Positions 33,678-46,829 of a stretch of 64,000 nt of DNA are shown in pieces. This stretch comes from Drosophila miranda. Its lineage: Eukaryota; Arthropoda; Insecta; Diptera; Drosophilidae. The translations under genes were made by a program, and so were the position numbers. The stretch is taken from contig NC_046677.1 in assembly GCF_003369915.1 (NCBI RefSeq), positions 25,500,913 through 25,564,912 on the forward strand, read 5' to 3'. Every line of letters begins with the position of its first letter. Within the stretch, counting starts at the first letter, position 1. The notes beneath the pieces are model-generated. The model saw only the letters and a program-made list of their open reading frames with translations. It was not told where the DNA came from and did no database searches.

Positions 33678-34721
33678 TCGGCAGGTTTTTTGAACTTTTG
33701 CTCTCTCAAATCGTCCTTCCGTGCATCATTTATTCTAATGGATTGCATTTAAATCCTTTTCGCTCGGTCACTTTCAAGCAATTTCATTTTGGTGCTCAAG
33801 TTTGGTGGGACTTTTTGGGATTTTCCCTATGGGATTTTTCCTCGCCACAATGTCCTTTTTCAGCTCAACAATGTCCATACATTCCATACTCACTTACGTT
33901 TTTTACGTTGCTGGCAACATTGGCAAGACTCATGTGCCGAGAAATCGAGCAGCATTGTCCCTAAACATGGCGCGGATCTCTATACCCTGGAAATGGATAT
34001 TATAGAATTCAGAAAATGTTTGTCATCTCAAGTTCCAATATATGTAGAAACTAGTCAGTCTCTGTATTGAAGCTATTTCAATTATTGCAACTTATTGTCT
34101 TCTTACAGAGCCTAAGAATAGGTATCATATCAACCTGAGAAAAGGTCTTTATAAATTACGTTTTAAAAGAGCTTAAAAACAGCATCCTCCTAATTAACTA
34201 ATGACAATTAACTAATTGACAATCTACAAGTAAGAAATTACGTATTATTCCATACTTGCCACTGTTTTTTGTTGACCTTTTTTGTTTAAACCTTATTTTC
34301 GACACAATACAATAAAAACCAACGTACTTAAAAGTAGATTATCTTGTAGAAAATGTTTTCATCAATGTCATAAAACTATGTAGGCAGGTCTGGTAGATCT
34401 ATATAACTAGTAATACTCGACGGAATATCAAAAAGGAGGAATATGTATAATACAACTTGTAATGCGTCAGTATTTTTACGGTATATTTTTAAAATGAGAC
34501 GGTATATTTTAGAAGATTTCTGAGTACATTCTATCGGTGAATCCCACTGGTCACACTGCTATGAGCTAAAAAAGTAAATTTTAGTGATAAAATTGCAATA
34601 AAAAAACGAAATAATAGTTAGAATTAAGACAGGAAAGCACTCAATATTTGCTTTGCCAAGGCGCGGGTAAATATAACAGAGCAATAACATAGACGAAAAG
34701 GAAAACAGAAAAGTCCTCAAA
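33678..34721. other. Palindrome-cpb intergenic region
   Basis: No gene recognised. A few short open frames at 33789-34070 lack codon structure. The right part holds the cpb promoter repeat. Confidence 0.6.
34270..34558 (+). promoter_or_regulatory. cpb promoter: dispersed repeat with motif 6 and motif 1
   Basis: It shares with the SC35 upstream region an ordered series of words: ATATCAAAAAGGAGGAATATG, GCGTCAGTAT, ACGGTATATTTTTAAAATGAGACGG and TTTCTGAG (given here in pieces). Motif 6 sites are at about 34479 and 34500, and a perfect motif 1 (TGGTCACACTG) is at 34548-34558, 164 bp before the start codon. Read in the gene's direction. Confidence 0.72.
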
Positions 34722-35906
34722 ATGGTGAGTAATAGCCGAGATATGAACAACACAACAAAAAAAAGGCCAACAAAAGATCAGTTATTGTTCCTCCGCCCCA
34801 TAATCAAGACTTTCGCGTACGATATATATATACCACCGATGATGGTAGCTCTCAATCGAAACGATGCGAGTGCAGCGGTGGTATAGGGGCGGCAGCCTGT
34901 GACCTAAAAGAATGCCCATATATGGTAGTCGTGGCTGGCTCCTACGTTTACCGGTCGCGTCGCACTCATCCCCACAGGGGATTACGTTTGCGGAGGTTAT
35001 CAGCATTCGGCAATGACTCAATTTTATCGACTCGACTAATTAAGTTTCTCTTTTTCGCGTCTCTTTTGTTTTCTTTAGTCGGAAATGCAAATGGACTGCG
35101 CTTTGGATTTGATGCGCCGACTGCCGCCGCAGCAGATTGAGAAGAACCTTATTGACCTGATCGACTTGGCTCCAGATTTGTGTGAGGATCTGCTCTCGTC
35201 CGTGGATCAGCCGCTCAAAATAGCCAAAGATAAGGAGCATGGAAAGGACTATCTGCTGTGCGACTACAATCGAGATGGTGACTCCTACCGATCGCCCTGG
35301 TCGAATTCATACTACCCCCCACTGGAGGATGGCCAAATGCCCTCGGAGCGCCTACGTAAACTAGAAATTGAGGCCAACTACGCCTTTGATCAATATCGAG
35401 AGATGTACTACGAGGGTGGTGTATCCTCCGTATATCTGTGGGACTTGGATCATGGGTTTGCCGCTGTGATACTCATCAAGAAGGCTGGTGATGGTAGCAA
35501 AATGATTCGTGGCTGCTGGGACTCCATACATGTGGTGGAGGTTCAAGAGAAGACCACAGGAAGGACTGCCCACTACAAGCTCACCTCCACGGCCATGCTG
35601 TGGCTGCAGACAAACAAGCAGGGATCGGGTACCATGAACTTGGGCGGCTCACTGACACGTCAGACGGAGCAGGACGCCAACGTCACTGACTCGTCGCCGC
35701 ACATTGCCAACATTGGCAAGATGGTGGAGGAGATGGAAAACAAAATACGAAACACACTCAACGAGATCTACTTTGGCAAGACCAAGGACATTGTAAATGG
35801 GTTGCGCAGCACACAATCGCTGGCCGATCAACGCCAGCAGGCGGCCATGAAGCAGGACCTGGCCGCGGCAATACTGAGGCGCAACGTCAAGCCCGAATCG
35901 AACTGA
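34722..35906 (+). CDS. cpb: F-actin capping protein subunit beta
   Basis: Beta half of the heterodimer that caps barbed ends of actin filaments in the cytoplasm. Exon 1 contributes only the ATG (34722-34724), followed by GTGAGT. Exon 2 is 35079-35906. Together they give 276 residues, the normal length. The start of exon 2 ([17 protein letters not shown]) and the C-terminus [15 protein letters not shown], part of the beta tentacle, are almost unchanged from D. melanogaster. Splitting the gene right after the initiator codon is also the conserved structure. A second Met in exon 2 could initiate, but the intron position and the promoter argue for the upstream ATG. Confidence 0.97.
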
Positions 35907-37719
35907 GAACTGAGCGGCTGAAGGCGGTATCAACACCAGCATTAGGCGTGGCCCACCCGTTCAATGTGGCCTCCTCATAATTCAATTTCAATATACACCT
36001 ACCATAGCCCGATCTATACGTTACCTTTGAATACTGATTTATGATTGGATGTAAAAATATGTGAATTAGCCCAATTGCTGTACACGAAATATTACCCGAA
36101 TGCTATACAAACCATAATACACATTTGGGTAATATTTCGTAGATTAGAGTCGTTAAATTCCCTAATACTTACACCCTTTCCAGAACAGATCACTATTTTG
36201 GCTGCGTATACTTTGGGCAGCAGAAGCAGACAAACAAACTAAAATATTAAATACGCATTTCTAGGCAGTAAATTTGTTAAATGAGAGAAATTGTTAAACC
36301 AGATACATATTAATGTAAATTGCCCGCCCGTTTCACACTGTCTCCCACACCCTCACCCACACCTAGGCTCCCATCCATACAGTATAACATGGTTGTTGCG
36401 CTCCACATTTCACACTTCAGCCAAAACGCCAACTTCGCCGCCCTCAAGACAGTATCTATAAGTATTTGTATCTTATTTGTATAATGCATATTTGTATCGA
36501 AGTCGCGGCAAATGAATTTTCTCTTGGCTCCCAACAATACATTTCATTTGCCAGCAGCCTGTTCTTAACTCTTCCGCGAATAAATCATGTGTTTTATAAA
36601 TTGTATTGTGACTTTTTGACTGTGTGTGTGTATTTTAACAATAAGGAGCTCGAAGCATAAATATTTACTAAACTCGCTATGTATTTGTATTAACTGAGAA
36701 AATGCACATTATACCTTACCTTTTCTTTACTTAATATTTTTTAAAGAAACATTTCAAAGGCAAAGGAGAAATTTTATACAGAAAGAAAACAAATAAATAT
36801 TGAAACATATTTGTCGCCTTATCACTGCTGGATCAGTCATTCTGTCGGGGGGTGGGACTTACCACGAGATAGCCCAGATATGCGCTGCATTCTGATAAGG
36901 GCAAAGTGATACAAACATTCCGATTTTTTGTATATGGCTACCTTCATTGCATACAATACGATTAAATTTATTTATGAAAAATCGTAAACTGTTCTACCAA
37001 TAAAAATTGTATTTAAATACGATTAGGTGTGTGTGTGTGTGTGTGTGTGTGTCTGTGCTTATACAAATATCTGCAAATGTATTTTAGTTCCAGTAAAAGT
37101 GTTTACCCGATGACGTAGCTTGTGCTTTTATCATAAGTACCATTACAGAATACATTTATATATATATCGTTTATTTTTTTGTGTTACCAGCTATTTACAA
37201 AGAGGCGAGGGACATCAATATATATATACACATATATGTATATATGTACTTACACGTTAGCAATTGTATTCAAGTAATCAAAAGTATCGTTCGAAATGGT
37301 TTTCAAGGTTCATAAATTAAGTGTCTGTCGCATAGATATCTACAACTTAGGCTAGGTATTACGAATAAGCTAGATTTATTTAGAGGGAGAACGTGTGAAT
37401 AGAGTAACTACGATTACATACAATATTTTACACCGGCCCAGAAAGCTTGGCTGAAAAAGCAAACACAATTCATAGTGTAGTCGTCGTCGGACACAGCCAA
37501 TTTCAATACACTTGAGGGTTTTATCGTAAGTGGGGAAGATCAGATCAGCAGCAGTGGAGCTTCAAAAATTTTGTCCAGCAATTATCATTATTTCTCCCTT
37601 CTTCAGCTTGCCTTGTTCTCTCGTTCTCAAATTGAAATAAAAATACAATACATATTTCGGATGTAGATTGTGCAACAAAAATATGCTAAAAGTCTCTTAG
37701 TTCCAGCGAAAGTCTCGGC
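35907..37719. other. cpb-TMEM87 convergent intergenic region
   Basis: 3'UTRs and intergenic DNA with no gene seen. A GT microsatellite lies at 37027-37052 and AT-rich ATATATAC repeats at about 37218-37248. Confidence 0.65.
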
Positions 37720-40089
37720 TTATTGCATTTTGGAAACTTCGAACTTAGTATTGATGATTTCCTCATCCGAGTCTAGCACGGGCAGAGCGGAATCAGCCAT
37801 CGATGAGGGTATATTCTCCTCAACCCAACGCAAATCGTCCTCTTCAGTGGTTGTGGCTGTGCGCGAATTTGTCGATGTCTTCGGCGTGCCATTCTGACCG
37901 CGCATTTTAACGCCATAAGTATCAGCTACAAACTGATCCTCCTCATCTGTATGGTAAGAATCAAGCGAATTAGCTTTATGGGGTATTTCATTTAGAATGA
38001 CTTACCCTCTTCATCCTCGTCCTCGGGACTGTCCAGGAGCGGTGTGAATGCATAGCGTTGATTGTTATTTGTCGGTCGCCATAGTATCATAATAACCAGC
38101 AACAGCACTGAAAACAGCATGTGCCAGAAGCCCGTATCGATCCAGATATCACGCCAACCCTAAGTGAGGCATGAATATATGTGTTAAAATATTGCCCATG
38201 GCACTCTCATGCTAACCAACAACTCACAGGCGTACAGTTCTCAGTTCTACGCAAACGCAACGCAAACAGCATGAAGATGACGGAAGCGATAACGGCAAAG
38301 ATCAACGTGTTGGTGAAATGCCTATAGAGCGATAGCTTCACCATGTTTCTAAAATATAAATAGCTCAGTAAACATTCTAATAGCATAAGAATTCTAGCGT
38401 TTACCTTCTTAGCCTGAGCGTCCTGGTTGTCTGCACTAGGGAGGTGAATATCCACCAACAGATAGCTGTATCGAGAACCGCAAGAGGAATGCTGGCCACC
38501 AGCAACTCGCTACGATCACTCTTCACGTTGGTGATACGCAAATAGCTCTCCACACAGGCCAGCACAAAGTAGAGAGTACCCGCGCCCACAACCCGATGCA
38601 GCATGGGACCCAAGCGAGGTCTAAAATAATCACATTTTACTTCTTTGTACTTTGTAGTTCAAGATTTAGTTTGAATCTACTCACTTGACAATTCCAAAGC
38701 CCAGACTCATAATGATCACCAGCATTCGAGCCAGTGTACGCTTCGCACAAGATACAAATTCAGCAACCAGCTCCGCGTGTTCCACAGCCAATCCCGTATT
38801 GGTGAGAGTCTGATACTCGGCATAAAAGAAGGCCTTCTCCAGCATTCCCAGCAGTATGACGCCACCAATCCAAAACTGAATTCTCAATAGATCTCGCCAT
38901 TGCGAAAACGAAACAAACAGCCAAATGATGCCAAAGATCACGTAAACAATGCACATGATCAGATAGAACTAACAAACAAGTCAAATTATTTATAAGCTAA
39001 ACAAAACAAATGAAGTGATAATATCTTACTGGTAGGAATGGCCAGTCTATGGCTGAGATAAAGCCGTGCGGTCCAAGAAACTCAATGTGAACTATAGCAT
39101 TGAACTGCTGATTCGCTTGTCCCGGGGCTATGTTCACTTCGATCTCGTATATGCCATCCTCCTTAACGCTGACAATCGAGTTGGTTGTGGGCTGAAAATG
39201 CAGGAAATTAGATACATTTCCCCAACTGAGCGCCTAGCATTTAATCAGCATGTGCGAACACACACCCAAACAGCGAACCAAAGAAAGGAACACGATAAGC
39301 CGACTCTGGACTGATAGCGCAAAAAATGTAAGCAAACATATTTTTTTGTGATATCCAGATGGCCAAGTAGTTGCTGTCTAGCACTTGAGCTGAGTCATGG
39401 AAAAATTACCGATAGAGGATGCTTGTTTTCCTTCATAGGGTGCTTCGGCTCCGGCGTGGACGGAACTCCTTCCGTCGGCTTGTCTCCAACCAGCACAATC
39501 AGGCCGTTGCAGGCATAGGTCTTTGTTACCTGTACGATAACATTGTTTATGCTCGAGTTCTGCTGCTGTGTGGGATTCTCCGCGATTAGTTGCAGCTAGA
39601 AAAGTACAACTATAAGTCAACGTTTCTGGGCAACAGGCATGTCAAATGGGACATGTTTACCATCCGGTCATCAAAGATGCAAGGATGCTCCGTCAGCTTA
39701 AAGGTTATTGTCAGATTTGTCTCCGCCTTGGATGTGCATCCCGCAACTAGAAGATGAAAAAATACGCAATATAGGAAACAAGGGAGGTGTAGGTTAGGGA
39801 AAAGTATTCGTCACACGTTCATATACACACGTTGCAATAATACTAACTTTGCGCGTAGATCCCGGTGTTGGCCAGAAGTGGCCGCTGCTCCCTGATATAT
39901 GGAATATCCTGGAAAAATTTATCAAACAGATCATGTAGTTCGGATTGGAATATTTTCTTGGATTCTCAGAAGGATTCTTACTGCGTTAACTTGGATATCG
40001 ACAATACCGGGGTCGGACTTTGCGGCTGTTCGCGAGACGATTGAAATAAGCCCCAACGCGACTACGAAAAGCGTCCACGTATTCTGCAT
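37720..40089 (-). CDS. TMEM87A/B homologue (GOLD-domain seven-pass membrane protein)
   Basis: Golgi/endosome seven-transmembrane protein of the GOST family, linked to retrograde transport. Ten exons (40089-39982, 39908-39848, 39746-39661, 39595-39410, 39191-39030, 38968-38685, 38620-38405, 38348-38228, 38159-38006, 37946-37720), all in phase, give 534 residues. A signal peptide ([14 protein letters not shown]) opens the protein. A luminal beta-rich domain follows with conserved cysteines, then seven hydrophobic segments starting [16 protein letters not shown] near residue 202. An acidic cytoplasmic tail ends VSKMQ. D. melanogaster CG17660 has the same neighbours. It shares a short intergenic region with mRpL48 on the other strand. 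Confidence 0.9.
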
Positions 40090-40207
40090 TTTGATACCGT
40101 TTTTCTGTGCTACGTGACAATTTTTAACTTTTATGTTTGCAGAAAATCTAAATAAATAAGAATGTTATTCCTCCTAGGGATTAGAGGTGTCAAGCCATCG
40201 AGGGCAC

Positions 40208-40224
40208 TATCGATAGTATCGATG
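40208..40224. promoter_or_regulatory. DRE sites in TMEM87-mRpL48 divergent promoter
   Basis: TATCGATA at 40208-40215 with an overlapping near-copy TATCGATG at 40217-40224, between two divergent genes 475 bp apart. DREF binding is the likely function. Confidence 0.6.
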
Positions 40225-40563
40225 GTTTTGCTTCTTTAAATTTTGAAAGAAGAAGAGTTGGAGTTGTCCCATCACTACATAGATTTTTTTTTAAATTTTC
40301 AAACTTGGAAGAACAGGACTTCTGTCCATGTGGAGGTGAGGTGAGACTGCTCCCGCGAAATTCATCCTTGTTTAGTGGAGTTATCCATGGTTACCTTAGT
40401 CTATTCTAATGTTTAATATAAGCATAATGGTTCTTTTTATGTGCGATAAGCGGAACAGCAGAAATTGTACACATAAGTATCGGTATTTTTGTGCGATAAG
40501 CGATATACCCACCTTTCAAACAGCTGGTGTGACATAACCTCGGACTCAAAAAATCGCTATAAA

Positions 40564-41225
40564 ATGTTACGAAGAGTAAATAGATGTTTAAATGTATTAA
40601 ATGGTATATGTTAATGCCTGTCTTTTTATATTTTAGGTACTGCCAAGTGTGCGGGTGGGTCTGCAATTAGCTAAGCCAACGTCGACGACGGTTAGAAGCA
40701 GCAGCGGCAGCGTATATGAACCGGACTACCTAGAGGTTGGATGCAACATTTCTCTTTTCTTCGAAACGTAACCGATTTGTTTGTGGATTTCAGTCACTTA
40801 AGCCGAAATTCCCGCAGTACGAAAGCCTTAATGTTCAAATCAAAGGCTATGATTATCCCCAGCTTGAGAGCTACCAACGCTTCCTCCACGGAGTGGCCGA
40901 ATATCTTGATCTCGATGTGTCGGACTGCTATGCCCTGCCGCCACAGCAAACCCAAGTTCAGCGGCTGCGTCCCAATTCCACAGTCATTGAGGCCGAATAC
41001 AAGTTGACTACCTACGAACGCAGCCTGCAGCTGAGCAATGTCGATGCCCCCGTCTATCCTCAGTTCCTGCGGATAGCCCAGGCTGCCTTACCCGAAGGTG
41101 TGAGCCTGACAGTGCAGGAGCACACAGATGACTGCGAGGAACGTCGCTATGTGCCCGACAGGGATCTGCTCGACCTCAAAGCAGAACTGGAGCGCATGGG
41201 TGGTGCGAGCACCAAGAAAAAGTAA
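40564..41225 (+). CDS. mRpL48: Mitochondrial ribosomal protein L48
   Basis: Component of the large subunit of the mitochondrial ribosome. Exons 40637-40735 and 40794-41225 are clear and join in frame (YEPDYLE to SLKPKFPQ). The core domain is an S10-like fold, with the conserved VQIKGYDYPQLESYQRFLH. The C-terminus is rich in Lys. The first exon is my best guess: 40564-40593 encodes MLRRVNRCLN, Arg-rich as in a mitochondrial presequence, and joins in phase, though its donor (GTATTA) is weak. That gives 186 residues. It matches the D. melanogaster neighbour order CG17660, mRpL48, fritz. Confidence 0.88.
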
Positions 41226-41427
41226 CTTCGCAATTTGGCAAACATTTAATGCTAAGATTTAATGAATAACCTGTGTGTGTATAGAGTATAGAGAGAACCT
41301 ATGCATAAAAAACTTTCCTATTTAAAGCTTTGCACTAAGTTGGACGGCAGTAGTTACAAATGAATGGAAGACGGAAGCTCTAAGCCAAAAAGGTATAAAC
41401 TTAGCAATTGCACTATGAATTATTCAA

Positions 41428-44400
41428 TTAGACCACACCAAAGTGGACCACCTTGATGGAGGACGATGAGGAAGAGTTGGCATTTTTACTGCTGCTCTGC
41501 TTAGGATCATCCTCGCGGCGACGCGCCGGAGGCTTGGTCACATCTAAAACGAATCAATTTCTCCTTAGTTATAAGATCTTCTTTGACAACGCATTTACCT
41601 ACTTGTGTTGATCGGATTGAAATCCTTTAAATAATCATCATGGGGATGACAAAGTGGCAGGCTGTCGGCCAGCTCCTTTTTCGGATTAGTCAGATGTCGT
41701 GCTACCGGTCTGGAGTATCCATTTCGCTTCGGCGGCATTGGTTTCTCCTTGCGAGGAATCTCCTGGTAAAGTGGAAAACATCAAGGTAAACATAGTACTC
41801 GTCATTAAGACGCCGCAGATCTTACCGGGACCACTGCCACTTGGATTGTATCCGAGAACTTGACTTTGTTCTTCTCAGCCGTTTGAGACTTGGCACTGGG
41901 CGTGACCGCCTCGCCGTTGACAGGCGCGGCAGCCGGATTAGACAGTATAGAGGCTGTTGGTTTCTTGAGCAGCAAGCGCTTCTGATATTCTTCACTGGAC
42001 ACCGTGGGCAGCATGGCGGGTATGTTGCCAGACACAAGTGGATGTTGGTAGAACTTGGGCTGGTAAGCCGCCGCTGGGGGTGGTGCATTGAGCAGACCCA
42101 GTTGTGAGCTCTGTTCAGGGATGGCTGGAGGAGGCTGAGGACGGGGCGGCGGGCTGCTGGTCATGGGTAGGCCTACCGTTTGATCTGGCACATCCTGGGA
42201 CCAAACATTGCCATTCGAATGGGTGCTTTTCACTGGTGTCTGCAGATGGCTACCGCTCTTCAAGGATAGACCCGCCAAAGATGTTGTTGGAGGATGTGCT
42301 GTAATGCTTAGCTTGGGCAGTGGGGGCCTTAGCTCAGGCTTAGGTATGTTGATCTTGATCATCTCTGCATTGAACACTTTCGACTTAAACGATGGCAGAG
42401 GTGGCACATAATTCTTTAGGGCCTGCTGCTGGTTTTGCTGACCCTGGCCCGTGCGCAACAGCTCAGAGCAGGTCGACTGGGAGCAAGCGGATTCAGAGCG
42501 CAGATCACAGGTCAAGCTGAGATTGCCATTGGCACGGTCTTCCTCATGGATTATGGCAGCGGCCTGACTGAACGACACCTGAGCAAATTCGCCCAGACTG
42601 GTAATGCACTTGGTTAGATTGTACAGATCCATAAACAGATCATAGTCCGCCACATCCTGGGCGATTTCGAAGGCCTCGGCAAACAGATTTTTGCTGTGAA
42701 AAGATTGCTTTGATGAGTGCCAAGAAACAACATTGCTTGAACTGCAACTTACCGCAGCAGAAAGAAGCAAAAGCGTCGCTTCAGATCGTACACCTGATCA
42801 CTAAATTCGTCCTTCGTTTCCTCGGACAGCGTGTGTGCGAAGGTTTTTAAAGCTCTGGCCATTAGCTCTATCCGCGGCCGCCGTTGATCGCCGCCGAAAA
42901 ACACATAGTTGGCTATTTTGTGAAGGGTTATCAGGCACATGGCTCCATAGGTTTCCCAGTTGAGAGCTGCCAGGACATTCACGGCTCGGTCCGGCTGCTG
43001 CAGTCGCAAGTACTTATCCGCTATGACGTCCGCGGTGAGTCCGGAGTTGTGTATATCGCCTCGCATGCCAGCCCCACCAAAGGTGCGCATACAGGCCAGC
43101 GGCCCCTGCTCGTAGATCAGCAGAAGCAAGCAATCTGTCTGGGCATAGGTGTGCGTAAAGCTCCCCAAATCTGGCTTCCGACTAAAGGCAATGTTCAGCA
43201 GCGTAGGCTGTGCCACAAAGTAGTGCGAAAGGTCCAGCAGGCTCAGTGGCGTCACATTCTCGCTGACCAACTGATGGCCAATTGTAGCCAAAGCCAGGTC
43301 GAAGCACTGCAGCACAGATCGCTCATTGGCCACGCAGAGCATGGCGGAGTCACAGTGCCAGGCACACTGGTGGGGCACAATCTCGATTTGATTCACGTAC
43401 TTGGTGGTCTGCAGGACGAGATCGTGCAGGCAAATGTTTTGATCGATGCTACCCAAGAAGAGCTTCTCCTGGTCGGGGCTGAAGGCGAAAGAGCAGATCT
43501 GAGCGCCCATAGGAATGGAGGTAATCGCGGTGCGTTGCATCTTTCCTGTGGCCAGCTCGTAGGAACAAATCTCGGCGCTGATTTCACCCTTGCGCGATAC
43601 TTTCTGTTCCAACGTGATGATCTGGCTCTCGCTGCTTCGCAGAAAGTCCACGCATAGTGGATCGTTTTCCGACCAGCAGTAGGCCATCGATTCCAGCTGC
43701 AAACTGATAGATCGGATTGGGTGATTAATGGAGTATGCTTACAGGAGACAGGGATAACCTACCCCTTAATTTTGAACACATGAATGTTGGCACGATCCTG
43801 ATCTCTGACCGTGGGTCGCCAGGGATACACCTCATTCTGCGAGGACTGCGTCCACACCACAAACAGATCGAAGCTTCCATTCACTGTTAGATGGCGTGAC
43901 AGCTTACGCTCTGTGGCGCCCGGTATGATTACATGAAATATGCGCGGATCCATGTTGGCAATCTTCTCCGGCCCCTGCGACCGTGCATTGGGACGCTGCA
44001 GATGCACGACCGTCAGCTGGTTCGTATTGTAGGCCAAGACGATGTGGGAACGTGTAAAAAATGCTAAAGCCAGCGACAAAACAAAAAAGCACAAACGACA
44101 AAGCTGAATGAGCGGCTCGAACAAAACATGGAAAGAGCTGTGTGTGTGGTGTGGTGTGTGGAGGAGTGTGAAGGTGTGGAGGGAGGCGCATATTTATGGC
44201 CAACAAAACAAGCAAGCAGATTAATTAAAAATTACAATAATTGCATGAACATGCATGTGATGGTTGTGATGGCTGCGGTGCATGCGTGTGGCTTAGGCTG
44301 AGGCTGGGACTTTTACTGTGTGTTGGTGTGGGAAAGTGCAAACGTAGTCGCACTTGTTGCAAATGCAAATTTCTCCATAGTTGCAACGACAGCAGCAACG

Positions 44401-44899
44401 GGCACAAGTGCCACTGCCATATTGAAGCAGTAATACTCTATCCACGACTACCAGGGACACCACTAAGTAGATTATACCCTGTCACACACTCACCATCGGT
44501 AATGACCTCGGCGGCCAATTTGCCAACTAGATACTTCTCAAAGACCATCCGCAGAATGTCGCCCGTGTAGATGTCGACACAAATGTGCGCAATGATGCCA
44601 TTGGCAAAGAGCAGCAGCACCTGAGCCGCATCCTGCCACTCGGAATGTATAACCTTGTGTTGACGTAGTAGATCCTCCAGCTTCTTGAGATTATCCTTGA
44701 GGCGACCAGCCGCCTTCCGACTGTTGTTTTTTAGGACGGCCAGACCATTTCGCCTCTCGGTGTAGTCCCGCTTGGCCAACGCCGTCAAGTCCGGATCCTG
44801 CTCCTTCTGCCGCATGTACCGAAACGCGCCCAAGTCGTTGCTCTTGATGCGCACTTCATCTCGCAGCGTCGTCCAGAAGTGGGTCTCACTAAGCAGCAT
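41428..44899 (-). CDS. frtz: Fritz, WD-repeat planar cell polarity effector (WDPCP)
   Basis: Effector of planar polarity that limits where wing hairs start; the vertebrate WDPCP also acts in ciliogenesis with septins and the CPLANE complex. Six exons, 44899-44494, 44063-43763, 43703-42753, 42693-41826, 41762-41603 and 41543-41428, are all in phase and give 933 residues, close to the fly protein. The N-terminal 150 residues contain a conserved coiled stretch (RLKDNLKKLEDLLRQHK). A WD-like beta-propeller fills about residues 150-550, followed by a Pro/Ser-rich region and a C-terminus ending KVVHFGVV. The N-terminus MLLSETHFWTTLRDE was the basis for recognition. Intron 1 is 430 bp. Confidence 0.92.
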
Positions 44900-46829
44900 T
44901 CTTAGACGATATTAAACCTAAACGCATCGATTTGCATGGCCGCGAAATGGGTGTCACTACGTTGGATTTGTTTCTTCTCGGCGCAACTGCGACTGTGGCC
45001 TGTGGCCTGTGGCCTACACCGAGAGATTTCCACTACTTTACGTTGCTGCGATCAATAAAAAACGTTTGAAGTGCACTGAAAAATGTTGTAATTTTTTTTA
45101 TCTCGAAACGTAAACACTGAAAATTTGTTGGAATTTAGAGCTGGCACTTGGCTGACGATCAGTGACGATCAACGATAGAATATACCGACTGATACCGTCA
45201 AAATATACCGTCTCATTCGCGAAATGTACCGATGAAAAATGTGTGTTTTTATTTGAGGTAAATCCTTTATAAGGCGGTCTATATAAAATAATATTACTAT
45301 AAAACAGATCATCGATTTCACTAATCACAATATTCATCATCGTCACTATTATTTTCCTTGTCATTTTGAAAAGATTTCATTTTCCCGATTTGAAATTTTT
45401 GCACCGTTTTTGTCTTTTATATTTTTATTTTTCACCTACATATAATAGATTTGAAATATTGCATTTTAAATCACTTGCCACATTGTCGACGTCCAAATAT
45501 ACCGAAAAGTGACGATCACTTGTTGCTGGAGCGACAATCGTTATCGATCCAATTGGGGTGATGGGCGCCAAGAATATAAATCTAAATAAAAATTTAATTA
45601 AGCTTAGATTGTCTTTCGAGCAAATCCTATTCATTATCGCAGAAAAGTTTTTATTACCCAACCAACAGTCGTCTGCGATTTCCAGGTTGAACTATGCTCG
45701 AGGGTCTGCAGACTTGTCGCCATTGACATTATCTTATCAATGTTAATAAAGAGCCTACGTATAAGTGGGGACCACAACGACCGACAAATGCCGCACTAGA
45801 CGCAATAAACGCTTGGCTTGGCTTATTTTTAAACAACATTTTTGTATTTATTGATCACCATCAAATCAGATTGCAATCAATTTATTCACAGTAGTTTTCT
45901 TCGTTCTTTGCTCGTTATCAATGAAATACGCTTAGGGACACTATATCTAGCTAATTAATGGACTAAATAAACAGCAACGTATCGATAATAATAGTAATAG
46001 TAACTAAAGTGTATATCGCATTTGAAACTTAACAGAAAACGGTTATGGTTACAATTACGTATGTTTACTCGTATGTATATTCAGCGCAGTGCAGATCGTA
46101 TCGGTTGGATCTTTACTACATAAATATATACATATATATATATATATTCATATATATATGGCGACTTGCTTATCCAACACTTTGTGCTTACAAGCTAAAC
46201 AAACTAAATGGCGGGGGGCCAACGAAACGCCTCATCTATTTACAATAAACTCTGACCGCAACCCTACCCTCTCTCTATTTACATTTATATCAAAATATCA
46301 ACCACGTTCTATACATACATATATTGTATCTTTAACTAAATAGCAGCCTTTTTAAATTTTGATAACATTTTTGCCGAATCCCATCGAGCCTAAGTCGTTG
46401 CTTTTTTTGGCCTCCATATACTGCAGATTTTACTTGACTCTATCGCAATTATATAGCAAATAGCAAATAAATTGTGTTATGGAAATCGTGGTGTAGTGTA
46501 CGTGGTGCGTGTTTTGCGTTGGCCAACGTTCAACGTCAACGTCTCTTTCAAGTCTCTCGAGTTCGTTTTCATTTTCATTTTCATTTTGTTTTCTCTTTTC
46601 TGTTTTGGATTTGCCTTAAAAGCTAGTTAACTAAAAAATTTGCGCTCGTTGGTTTCGATCGTCTAGAAAAAGGATTACAATTACAATTAAGTTGCAGCAG
46701 TCGCGTCTACATATGCACAGATTGGGTTTCTCTTTTTCTCCTTCTCCATCTCTTTCTCCTTCTTCACTGTTAACTATCCATCCGTCTATCGCTCCTGGGA
46801 GTGAGTGCTTGGGGGGTGCTTTCTCTCCT
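44900..46829. other. fritz promoter side and Rim2 3' region
   Basis: No gene seen. It contains the motif 6 cluster at 45178-45222 and a DRE-like TTATCGAT at 45541. Rim2 3'UTR sequence with TATATA-rich microsatellites lies at about 46122-46160, and an (ATTTTC)n run at about 46567-46585. Confidence 0.6.
45178..45222 (-). promoter_or_regulatory. fritz promoter motif 6 cluster
   Basis: Read on the minus strand there are GGTATATTTT and GGTATATTCT sites preceded by AATGAGACGG, the same word found before motif 6 upstream of cpb. It lies about 280 bp upstream of the fritz start codon. Confidence 0.5.

Noticed and set aside
42884-43657. 257-codon plus-strand frame in the fritz locus
   Set aside because: It is antisense to the 951-bp fritz exon 3, where splice phases close correctly on the minus strand.
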